DNA from: Parascedosporium putredinis | Lineage: Eukaryota > Ascomycota > Sordariomycetes > Microascales > Microascaceae | DNA: 64,000 nt | Direction of reading: 5' to 3' | NCBI GenBank assembly: GCA_949357655.1 | Contig: CASHTG010000021.1 | Span: forward strand, 744,001-808,000 | In this document: positions 1 to 11,095 of the stretch, piece after piece | Numbering within the stretch: position 1 is the first letter of the stretch | Layout: every line of letters starts with the position of its first letter | Notes under the pieces: generated by a model | What the model saw: the letters and a program-made list of their open reading frames with translations, nothing else | What the model was told of the DNA's origin: nothing | The model's database searches: none | Made by a program: the position numbers and the translations under genes

Positions 1-1002
1 AAAGCAGCGATGCGCTGTTGCATCGCGTGGTTCTCGTCCAGGAGACGATTATTCCTCTTCTCCAGATGCCGTATATATTCGGTGGCTTTGCTCAAGACCT
101 AGAATCTCCGTTAGCAAAGAAAGAGGTTTCACGGGCCCAACTATGCCCTCTCGGCGGGTCGCCTGCTCATGAACTCACGGTAGCCTTGTTCAATTTATGG
201 GCCGGAGTTAGTCCGTGTAGTTCCTCGCGGTCTTCGGTGGTATCCTCGCCCCTCGCACTCTTAGACATGATGCGCAGACTCGGCACGCTGTCGCGGAGGG
301 CGGCGATCTTGTCGTTGAGGTTTGTCCGATACCTCTTCTCGATCATGTTATGCGCCGTCTTCTTGACTGGCTGGGTGCCGTCGTCGTCGTCATCGTCGTC
401 GTCGATGTCGGCCGACGACTTGCGCTTCCTGTTGCCCAAGTGCTCGGGGACGAGATACCTCCGGGCCTCAAGCTACTGGGAGACTCGAGCGCTTGATCCG
501 AGTTTGTTGATTGGAATTGTAAATGCGATGGCATGGCGATGTTGCGGAGAGCTTCTTGTTGGGCGGGGGTTAGACTTCCTAGCGCACCGGGTGGGAGGCT
601 TAAGACATCGTTCGGGTCGTTACTCTGGCCTTGGGAAGGAATTTGGCCGGGGTTTTGCTGTCCACCTGCCATTGGATTAGAGTATAAGGGGGCCGAGGCA
701 ACGTTTTGTTGACCAACACCCCAGGGAGCGTTCTGAAATAGTTGTTCGGATGCTTGACCGGCGGATGAGGGATCGAACGGCCAATTAGGGTTTGGGTTGA
801 AGTACGATCGCGATTCGTCGTTCGAGAAGGCACTATTCGAGGGATCGGCTGTTGTTGACGTTGGCGTAGGAAATTGGGTATTCGTTTGGGGTGTGACGTT
901 ATCGACGAGATTGGTGTTGCTGTTGTTATCAAGGGCGGAAGAGGTCCCTTGACTATTAGAATCTTCGAGGCCATACATGGCCGAGGGGTCTTGGTCCGTC
1001 AT
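1..1002 (-). CDS. SREBP-type bHLH transcription factor (partial, 3' end cut off by window start)
   Basis: Sequence-specific nuclear transcription factor. The N-terminal ~190 residues are Asn/Ser/Gln/Pro-rich and look disordered, followed by an Asp run and then a basic helix-loop-helix with EKRYRTNLNDKIAALR, continuing after an intron into a leucine-zipper-like helix (LSKATEYIRHLEKRN). Tyr in the basic region (EKRYR) is the hallmark of the SREBP class, which reads sterol-response elements as well as E-boxes. An 80-bp GT-AG intron spans 99-178. I chose the ATG at 1000-1002; the frame stays open a few codons further up but from a GTG. The frame changes at the GGGG run 446-449 (CCCC in the gene sense), where one extra base would restore a continuous protein. 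The part that would show C-terminal membrane segments, as in SREBPs proper, lies outside the window, so I cannot say whether this is the membrane-bound or the soluble fungal type. Confidence 0.85.
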
Positions 1003-4000
1003 ATTGCCAGACACGGGATCACTGCCTGCAGAGGTGGGCTGATCCCAGGCAGGGGAGGATCCCCTTTCAAGATGAGGACCGGGAGATTAGGCCCGTGGGC
1101 GGGGGAGGCCCGCGAGGACGGCGAGCGCACGAGTCGAAGCGGAAGGGGAGGGAGGAGGTTCCACGAAGGGGGAGGGGGAAGGAGTGAGCAAGCGCCGAAG
1201 GAGCTGGAGGGTAGGAAGCCACGCGAGAGGCAGGGTCTCAGCTCAAAGGATGGGGTGGGGCGGGGACTGCCGCACCGCAGGCACAGGTTGTGGGAGGGCA
1301 ATGTCCAGGATGAGGCGATATCGATCGTTTGTCGATGCGAGCGACTTTTCTTTGTCTCTCTCACGGGTGGAGAGGAGGGCTGTAGTGTATGGGAGAAGAG
1401 AGAGTGTGAGAGGAGGGGGAGCTGTAGGCCCAATGGGACGAGGGGCAGGGCGGCTCGGGAGGGGGCGTGCGACGGACGGTGGATGTTGGCAGAGCGAAAG
1501 GGGTCGCTGTTTTCGTCTCGAGAATCTTACGAGCAAGAAGCCGCGAAGGAAAGGAACCCGTGCTTTGGGCAATTGGGAACACTAACAGCCAAGGCGCAGA
1601 AATTGCCTGTTTAGAGGTCGTATGATGGAGAAGCGTAGGCAGGGGTGTAATGTCCCGAAAAGAAGGGTGCTACCCGTGGTGGTTGTTCGTTTGTCGGTCT
1701 CTGGTATGTTTCGCGGATTTTGCTCGAGGCAAGGAAGTCTTGCGTTGTGTTGCACAGAGCGAAGGGGGATGTGGAGGGTATTTCGATGGTCACTCTCGGG
1801 AAGATTATGTACGATCGACGCAGATTCAGGCCCCCATAATAAAAAAATAATGAGAATGAGAATAATAATATGGGCCTACAAGCCAAGCTGCGAAGCAGAG
1901 AGTAATGGTGCGGCGGCTTTGCTCCTGTCAACGGGGAGGTCGTCTGTGTAGCAGGTCGAAAAGGTCAAGAGGTTGCGATGTCTCGTCGCCGACAAGGAGG
2001 ACTGTTCGGGGAGGTGGGTTTTCTGGGCGGTTCTTGGAGAAAATCCTGGGTCCCCGGAACATGAAAAGCGGTCATCGTACGATTTTGGGTGGGGATCAGC
2101 CCAGACTCGGTGCTGGACAAAGGTTAAGACTGGCCGGTCTGAGGTACGTACTTGTCCCAAACGGGCACTCATTGTTTACATGTACCAGTCTACCGATACC
2201 ACTACCAGCAATGGATCCCCGACTTGTAGTGTACACTCCACTATGAACAGGCGGGCAGGCGGCAGGGCAGCTCTTTGCCGGCCTCGCTGGCCCGCGAGTT
2301 CCTTAGTCATCGCGGAGCATGAGGCCCTGTCGGCCGAAGGCTCCAAGAGAACCCGAAGCATCGATGGAACAAGTTTGCAAAGATGAAATCTCTCGCGTTG
2401 AAACTCGCATCATCCATTGATCCAAGGCCAGGATGTCCCCTGCTGGCGAACTCGAGAGTGATGCATCTATTACCTCGAGTTGCCTGGAAGCTCCCTTTGT
2501 CCGCTTCCTGATTCCTCCTCGCCTTTCGCATTACGAAGAAAAGGATCAAGCCAGCTCGCTCCATATCCGATACTAATTGGATCGTTGTATCTCTTTGGCA
2601 CGCGCGCTCACCTCGATGCCCCTCGTCTCAGTGCCCTCTCCTTCCAGAGGATGACTAAACCATTGGAAGATGGCTGGCCGGCCGGTGGGATTATGCCTGA
2701 TGGTTCCCTTCTTGAAGTCGGACTAGACCCATTTGAATCGCCAACGTCAATTTCATGAGCTCCAGGGTCGATTCATTCCCTCCTCCGCCGTGTGTGCACT
2801 CAACTGTCACATGTCCCAAACCAAATTGCGGAGCCAAGAAAAATCAAGAAAAATAAGAAAAAAGGATCAAAAATAAATAGTTCCTCATATTCGGAATGTC
2901 GCCAACACCGACTAGTTCCCGTTTCCCATCTGAGAATTCGTATTCGGAAATTATGCCTCTTCTTAATCTGACGATGTTCGTCAAGTGCGGCTTTAACCTT
3001 GGGGAGCTAATGCTCAATCGATTCTGTTTTCCTTCTAACCCTCTTCTTTTGCTTCGACATGGTCTCAGCCCTCCTAGCCTAGGAAGCTAACGTATTCTAC
3101 GGCGATCCTTCAACGGCTTTCACCAGGTTCATTCCAGTCTCTCACCTTCTAGAAGCCACAGACACATTCAGCCTCCGAAGCCATGAACATTCCGCAAATC
3201 CGCGCATTTTGTGGCTGATTGACAGGTCCGGTTTCGGGGATCTGACACGATCTCGGAAAGTTTCCATCCTGCCTCCGTCTCTAGTCTCTGGTTCTTCCCG
3301 CTTCTCTTTAAACTTGTCTTTTTATTTTTGCTTAGGTGAACTCGGGTTCTTCAGAACTGCAACGTCAATGGAGTCGAGATGACATCGATTCGAGCAACCC
3401 AAAAGGTAAATGATTAACGCCGTTGATGTCGTACTTTCCCTAGCGGCCGCGCCCAAGAGAACAAAAAACCCACAAAACCTAAAACATTTTCGAGTAACTC
3501 TTTCTTATACAGCGGGAGACTAGCCTGTACAAGCTAAACACCGGAACCTTACATATCAAGGAAGTGAAGATAAAAGAAAAAGTCAAAATACGCTTATCTC
3601 ATGCTGAGAAAGAAGCGCAATAGCAAGACGCCTCGTCCGGTGGAGGGGTCGTTCGTGACACATGCCCAATTAGACAAGAAATGTTTCCTGCCACTCCATT
3701 CGTCCCGCCGGGCGACCACGGAGTCAACCGGATTCCGCAGAGAGGAGGTTCGGGCCACACGGCGCGGACCCGGAGAGAGAGAGAGAGAGAGAAGAGCACC
3801 CCGCCTAATCTAACTTTTTTGTCCTTTTTTCTCTTCTCTTCGTCCCCACGTTTGGAATGTATTAGCCCACTCCGATGACTCGGGTTCTAACGGGCCCCTA
3901 CCCTCGGGTGGCGTCGGTGCCAAGCTCCGCAATCCCCTCTCCGTCCTGCCACGGCGGGTTCAAGCTGGAGAGCCAGCGGCCGCATCCGGAGGGGGCGTTT

Positions 4001-4872
4001 AGCGAAGATCTGCTGATTCCCGCTTCGTCGCCAGACATATAACGGTGAAAAAGAGAAAAGTCTCCGCTCTCTTTAACGTCGGTTTGATAAGAAAGGAAAA
4101 GAAATGGGGAAACGGCAAACCTTTGAGCCTCCAGTTTTCCGTTTCCCGAGTGCACATTCTATATCACGCTTATCCTCCCTACCTTTGCTGAGGTAACTAG
4201 CGACTGTGTCTATCCAGTGTGGAGTTTACGTCAAGGGACGAGTGTCGACATGCCCACTTCGAGTTTCCTATCGCACAAGCACGGTGGTGGCTCTGATGAA
4301 GAAGTTGTGTTCATTAACTGTCATTGATGAGAGTGCAAGATAACTCGCCCTACTTTCTAAACCTCCACCGCCTCCAGACTTAGGCTGGACTATAAAATGG
4401 TATAACGACAAAAGAAATGGACTATGAAATAAGAAAAAAAGAGAAGAGAAAAGATTTGAGAAAATATAGACATGAAACGATGGTCCCGTTGCCACGTCTG
4501 GCTAATCGTCCTTCTCCCAACATCTCTCCAACATGGCACAAACTCCGTTCCCCGCGTCGAGGCTGTTTTTGGTCCCCGCAAGTAGTAATATGGGGACAGC
4601 CAAGTCATATAAGTGAATGAGAAGGGATAATGAACAGCGTGCGAGTTGGCGAGAAGTACGCGCCGACCAAGAGGAAGGGCGATGTCTTCTTGTTACCGAC
4701 CCGCTCTAACTGCCTGGGTGGTCCGCCAACCTCCGAAGTCGAAGACCATCCAAAAGTCTAAAAGGGAAAGAAGGAAACAAGCCAAGTGACCCGAGAAAGA
4801 AGAAAAACGGAAGAACGCTTTGGCCCTGTTACAGAAGCGCAACTGATAGGCTTTGCTTGGTCCGTTTTTGAT
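1003..4872. other. Intergenic region / long promoter of the bHLH gene
   Basis: About 3.9 kb without a convincing gene. Open frames here are short, lack similarity to anything I recognise, and overlap on both strands. It holds a GA microsatellite near 3773-3792 and several purine/pyrimidine tracts. The part next to 1002 should contain the bHLH promoter and 5' leader; the part next to 4873 is the 3' UTR of the membrane protein gene. Confidence 0.6.
3773..3792. repeat. (GA)n microsatellite
   Basis: An uninterrupted GA dinucleotide run of about 20 bp in the intergenic region. No coding role. Confidence 0.85.
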
Positions 4873-6497
4873 TTACCAGATATCCTCGCTGCTCTTAACC
4901 ATTTCCACGGTGGGCGTCTTGGGCTCCAACCTCTTCATCCGCTTCCTGTCAGCCTTGGTGACGAGGGACGGGGTCATGGGGACGCAGGGAGTGTAGGGCT
5001 GGTAAGGGGAGTAGGGCACCGCCATGCCAGTGAAAGGCGTCATGGCCCCGCTTGGAGAGAGGGGTCCAGTGCGCTCGAAAACGGTCTGCTTGGTGCTGGC
5101 GTTGGTGGATCGGGGGAGGCCAAGGGGTTTTCGTAGGCACGGAGGGGCAACGATCCACCCGTCCTCACGGCCGTGGGGGCGTTGGGCCGCGAGAAGCTCG
5201 AACCGGGCTTGGGGCTCGAGGGGATAGGTAAAGTCATTGGGCCCCTGAACGACCGAGGGGACGCTGGCAGGCTAGGGAACCTATTGACACCAGGCTTAGG
5301 GGACTGAGGTAGGCCAACCAGAGGGCTCTGCGAGTGTGTCGACACGGCGGACTCGGGCTCAGCCTCGGTAGGGGCAAACGACACGTTGCGGGTGTGAGTG
5401 CGCCCCTCCATGGCGGCGACGCCAATCCTCTCATCGATGCTCTGGGTGCCGTCGGGGAGCGATCCGGGGTCAGGGGCAAGACAGGCTTGGCTCCGTGGTA
5501 GAGAGTTTGGTGGCTAGGGATGGGGGCGGGGCAGCGGGCGCATATTGGCGCGGGGGATGGTGTTGAGCTCCTGGGACTCGCGGGGAAGGTTCCGGACATG
5601 GGGGTCATGATGGGAGAGGAGATGCTAACGCCCTTCATCTTGCTCCTTCTGGGGGACATAAGGGAGGAGAAGAGGCTGGAAGCCTTGGACTGGCGCTTCT
5701 CCTCCCCGGCGCCCGCACCGAGGTTGAGCTGCGCGGGCCGGGCCCGCTCCTTTTGATGGTGGCGGGGGCATGGGGCCCGATGACGAGTTGGACTCCCGGC
5801 GGTCGGCGCCGATAGCGATGGGGACGGGAGGAGCCTCTACTCCATTAAGCTTGGCCTCCTCATGTTCCAGGACATATTTGTACATGTCCTCAAGGCGAGT
5901 TTGAGCCATGACTCTGTCCGCGGCGACGATTCTCTGGTCGACGGTGTGGTCAACTCCAAGGGGTGATCGAATAGTAGACGTGGGCGAAGCAGGGAAGACG
6001 TAAGTCTGGTGCTCCGGTAGGCGGGGAGTTTGAGGAGTGTAAGCAAGGGGCGAGTCTATAGAGGCGTAACCAGCGTCGCCGTTGAGTATGACGGGGCTAC
6101 GGGGAATGCTTCGAGGAGATGTAGGAGGCCAGGCGTACACCCGCTCTTCTTGAACGACAACGGCGGCCTGCGGCTTGTCGACGTTTTGCAAAAATTCAGT
6201 CTCGTTCTCACCAGCGCTGAGATGTTCCCTGCGCCTCTTGGATAAGATGAGCAGCGCGATAGCGACAATGACGAGCGAGAGGGCGTAGGATCCGACGATG
6301 CCTCCGATCTGGGCGGGGAGGTAGGTTGATAGCGTCGGCGCGGTGGAGGGAGTGTCGTCGTCTGTTGCGGTGATGGTGGCGGGGGCCTTGGAACTATCGG
6401 CCTTCCTTTGGAGGGCTGAGGGGAGGGCGGTGGCGGCGTGGCACAAGAACAGGGAGGGGATGATGATGTTGGTCAATAGGGAGCGTGAGTGGCGCAA
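4873..6497 (-). CDS. Single-pass membrane protein with Ser/Thr-Pro-rich cytoplasmic tail, function unknown
   Basis: Unknown function. In order: a hydrophobic N-terminal signal-like segment (IIIPSLFLCHAATALP), a short Ser/Thr-rich outer part, one membrane helix (IGGIVGSYALSLVIVAIALLIL) followed by a basic stop-transfer KRRRE, then a long cytoplasmic tail with many SP/TP sites. The last ~75 residues form a well-ordered block with KQTVFERTGPLSP, GMAVPYSPYQPYTP and a final EMVKSSEDIW before the TAA at 4873-4875; my memory of related fungal proteins is that this block is conserved. The frame changes three times: near 5748-5755 (CTCCTTTT), near 5454-5465 and in the CCCCC-equivalent near 5112. No ATG lies in frame ahead of the first hydrophobic segment (an in-frame stop precedes it), so the start is unresolved; the end given is the edge of the open frame. 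The SP/TP sites suggest a MAP-kinase or CDK substrate, which is inference. Confidence 0.7.
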
Positions 6498-9400
6498 CGA
6501 CCAGGCTCGGGTAGATGATGTTAGGGATGGAGGGGGTTAGAAGTAGAATGGAGATGAGAGGAAGAAGAAGAAGAAGAAGAAGAAGAAGAAGAAGAAGAAG
6601 AAGCAATAGCTAAGATTGAATCAAAGAAGTAGAGGTCGAGGCCCGGCTGAGTTTAAGAGGGTGGTGATGGCTGTCTAGCATGTTGATGTCAGGGACGTAG
6701 CCTGGTCCTAATGTACGAATGATCCTCCACTTTGAGATCGACCGGCGCCGCGAGCAAGACGAAACATGTTGCGAAGGAGAAGTCGCATGGGAGGAGAAAG
6801 GGGGGAATAAAAGTCGGGATATCCAACGAGACAAAGGGCGTGGAGGGTATATACTCGAATGGGGCGGCGGCTGGTGATGTACAGCTTGTGTGTCGAGACC
6901 TGTCCTGGGCCTGGGGGGCGGGAAAGGAGAGCCGAGGGGAATTGTGCATGGACGACTAGCTTACACCCCCTGTCAAGCGGTTGTAGACCTCTGGTCTTTT
7001 CTTAGTTCCTGTGCGGCCAATTTTTATCCTTTTGAGTCGTGGGGGATGGAGAAGTCGGATGCGAGGCGAGGCATGACTGGTTCCTTTTCTTGGGAAGGTG
7101 CATTTGTACATGGACTAGCAAGTGCTTCCTTGGCCCCCTGTTCACCGCAGATATCCAATCCGTGGTCTTGTCACACACCAGGCACATGGAGCTAGGCTTT
7201 CTGCTCGTCGTCTTGGACAGCCAGCTCGAGAACATGCATTATTATGGTCTATACCCCCTGTTCTTTCCTTCACACCCGCCGCGCTCTGTGTGTTTTTTCT
7301 TGTGACAAGATGCCGGCCTAAGCTGTCTAGAATGCTGCTCGGGTTCGGACTTGACAGAATGACTTATTCTAGGTCTCCTCCTCGGCCCCATGGCTGTGGG
7401 GTTAAAAGAAAAGAAAATTACAAAGAAAAAGGCCACCCATAAAGAAAGAAACCCCCGGGCAGAAGGGAGGATGTGTTCCGTGGATCTGAACAGAGCGAGC
7501 GAGACACAAAAGACCACAGAGAGAGAAAGAGAAAGAGCGAGGGAAAGCTCTCTTGCGCATACTTCGTCCTTGCCAATGGGCGAGGGTGGGGCAAAGGCAA
7601 CGAAGAGAAGCAGCCAGCCAACGAAAGCGCTCAGAATTTGAATGGCGGCGGCTGGAGAAGGATGCACAGGCCGAGCGGGACATGGAAAGAGCGATCGCTG
7701 ATGCGGGACGCGAAGCTTGCCATTGGCTGAATGGGCGTGATGGCAGGGGTCAGCTAAGCGCCCGGAATCGAGAGGGGACGAATTGGATGGATGAATCCCG
7801 CTCGCCATCGTGATTGGGCGGCGTGGTCGGTGCTTTTGGGGATTTTCTCTTCCCTGGTGGCCTCGATCCCTCTGTGCGCGCGCAGTGGTTGGCGGACGGA
7901 GGGGGTGGTTGAGCTCGACTTGGCTGAAGATCTGTTGATCGATTGGGTCCATTGCGTCTTCATCTGAGATGACTATTCATGGACAACTGAACCGTCCCTC
8001 TTGGATTAATGCCTCTACCCTGTCCTTGGTGCAGGACTTCTTCATGTCGCGATAATTGAGTTGCTCGTCTCGTCTCGTCTTTTTCTCTATTAGCACCCTC
8101 TATGAGAACAGCAACTCTCGCGCTCGCTCTTACATGTAGTCACTAAAGTTGTTTCGTCGTGTGATGGATGGATCGATGCAATTCTATCCATCAATTGAAA
8201 ACACATTCGGCTAGCCTCTACCGAGGTGTGATGCAGCCTATTTATCCCCATCAGCTACTTCATACGTCTCCCTCAGCACATCGCACTCCTCGGCGCCCTT
8301 CAACACGAGAGGTCCCGGTCGTGGACGTCTGTTGCTTAGAGGACTGGTCTGAGGAGTGAGATCAATTGGAGTCTGACTATTATGCGGGTGACCCTGGGAT
8401 GATCACCCAATCTATTCCTACGCCCAGTGCGCAGAGCGTGCAATATCCAATTCTTCAAGATTCGGAGGGATCCTCTCGGTTCGGTAATGGTGGGGCCGGG
8501 AGCATTAAATTGCTCCAAACTGGCACGCACACACTGCCACTCATGGAGCCAAGTTCCATCATCCATCAGCACCCCCTCGAATTCGTCCCTGGCAGAAAGA
8601 CGACTGAACTATTCCCACACCTAGCGGTGTGCTACAAGTAGAAGAAGGAAAAAGAGAATCCACAATGGAATGGCATGGATTGCTAGGGCTCCATAGGGTT
8701 GGAGAACCAGCTTCGAGACTCTCCCTCTAAAAATTCCGCCTAACGCTCCCTCGTTGGTCAGTAGCCCGACGAGTCTTCAGGGACCGCGCCGCTTGATTGA
8801 GACGACGGGCTCCTCAGTAGCCGCCGGGGGTCCTTGTTAATCTGCCGAAGCGGCTCTCGATACTGGCCTTAGGGGCCTTGTTTTGTTGAGCTAGTGCTGG
8901 CCAAGTTGAAAACTCGTGCTTTTCCCAGAGGAACCAGCAACCGGAATAGACCAATTCCCTTGCCAGGGCTGTTCCGGATTTCGTCCCCTCTGGTGTATGA
9001 TAGCTCAAGGGTGGGATTTCTCATTGATCCACGACCCTCATGAGACCTTATGATGCCCCTGACTTCAAGTTCCTTCATGTTCTCTGGCGCCAGCGTGATG
9101 AAGAAAGGTTAACGGCGCAATGGTCGTCTATTGGGTTGATTGACCCTCCATGTCCCCAGCAGTCATGCGAGGAATCCAAAAATTAGCAAGGTCGAGGGCA
9201 CTACGATTTCATCACAGAATCAAACCACTACAGGCTAACAATAATGACAGAACTCTTCCCTAGAACAGGGAAGAGAAACCGGACAAGTCGGCGAAAGTGT
9301 GATGACCTTTCCTAACATGGGCATTCCACAAGCATGGCCTGGACGCGGATGATATGTCAGGCCGAAAAGTCGCATAGGGTTCTGGGCCGAACAAAGAATG

Positions 9401-11095
9401 AAAGTCAAGAGGAGACAAGGGACAGCTCAGCTTGTATTAGTCGGACTCCGTGCTTGGATTTCTCTCCCCTCTCTCTCTAAAATCAACCGCATAATTGTCG
9501 CATGGCCGTTCACGCGGGTGATTGACAGGGTTAGCCTCGAAAGCCCAAGCTTTGTCGGCGCCTAAAAATGACCCATTGAGCAAAGCGTCCATGGTCACTT
9601 GTGCACTGACACCGACTAGCGTAGATCCTCTATCCGCGCCTCGACGAATCTCATTGCCGCTTTTCAGGGACGACATGGACGCAGCTCTCGCCGCTGATGT
9701 GCTGTGTGAATGCAGGAATGGGAAGACAGACGAACTATTGTGATCATCGGCCGGATCCCCCAATTGCGATATCCTCCCCCTCCTATACCGTGTGATGATG
9801 GCAGTTGATGATGTTGATGTTGATGTTGATGGGGAAATAGAGGTGAAAGGAACAGGGGTAGGCAGGAGACGCAACTTGAGCATTGCATGGCAACTATTAA
9901 TTTCTTGTCCTCAAGCCTGTCCTGGCCTTCCCCCACCCTCCTCTACGATGATGCTAGCATCTCTTCCCTGTTCCGTTCATGAAAGATGAGCGCCTTTTCC
10001 TCCCCGGCTTCAAAATCTGACGATTCACACAAAACCCAAATGGTGGGGGCCGAAGCAACAGCGCGACCTGCCTTCTCGAGCCCCATGTAGTCTTTTATCT
10101 TTTTCCCCCTGATGCGCGAGGGTGGGTAGGTCGGTCCCCCTTCTACAGATGGTTACCCGAACTGGTGGGTAAAAGGCTGATGGTGTGCGAGTGTATATGC
10201 ACTGGCGCCTCGCTTATGGGATTTTACCTCTGCAGAGGACGTCAACTCGCACAAGCAAGTCTTCTCCACCTCGTCTGCATGGGGACGGGTGCAGTAATCG
10301 AGCCTGCTCGACCGCCTGCATTCCTCATCACACCAGCGTTTTTCTTTTCTTTTCATGGGCTTCTCTGATGGGCTGAATCTCGGCCGAGGAGAAGGTCTGC
10401 CCCTGATGCAGCCTGCCGGATTTGCTGGGACACCACGCGATAGGACACAAAGGTGAAGGGGCAAGGCGGGTATGTGGCTCTGTCCGTCTGAATGCAGTGA
10501 GCGGGATCGTCACCCCTTCCTGATAGGTCTTACGAGATAATGGTGTTCCGCATTTTCTGGGAAGCGCATGTTGGGGGTGTGCTGTTTCAAGAATATTGCT
10601 CTGCAGGAGCGAAACCCTCCCTTCTCTCCCACAAGAAAGCGGCTCGCCATTATCATGGCACTCACTATGTCAAACAAGTTGGTTTATGTTGCTATAAGAT
10701 CTGAATCCCAAGTCCTCGCAAAGGCTTGGAGTGAGGGTTCTATGACTAAGCAGACAGCGGGGAACTCTGGCGAGTGAGCTCTAGCGTTTGGCGTTGAACC
10801 CGACAGGGGTGCAGGTTCCAAGTGAGCGGTGATTGGAACATTGGACCCTCTAGACCCCACCATAACTGCCATCGTCGCGTCTGGAGCTGAAAGCCCAGAA
10901 GCTTTGGCTGAAACGCCTCGACGCCGACGTGCATTTTGAATACTGAGGTTCTCGCTCAGCCTTGACAACAAAAACCGTTTACTTCCCTCTTTACTCTGGG
11001 CTTCGAGCTTCGGGCTTCGTGTCCGCTCTTATGAGATTAACATTCATTCCAAAAACCACCCCGTGGCCACCCGTCACGAACCCGCGAATGCTGCC
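6498..11095. other. Large intergenic region between divergent genes
   Basis: About 4.6 kb between the divergently transcribed membrane protein and Srs2 genes. The longest frame (minus, 7242-7952) is low in complexity and resembles nothing I know. I see no tRNA or repeat element other than the GAA tract and GA-rich stretches near 7510-7550. It probably holds both promoters and a 5' leader for the membrane protein gene. Confidence 0.55.
6561..6603. repeat. (GAA)14 microsatellite
   Basis: Fourteen GAA units just upstream of the membrane protein frame; on the gene strand this is a CTT pyrimidine tract, probably in the 5' leader or an intron. Confidence 0.9.

Noticed and set aside
7242..7952. 236-codon minus-strand open frame in the 6.5-11.1 kb gap
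   Set aside because: Starts after low-complexity Arg/Pro/His sequence, includes a Ser/Leu mirror of a GA-rich tract, has no recognisable domain and overlaps equally long frames on the plus strand. Likely chance in GC-rich DNA.
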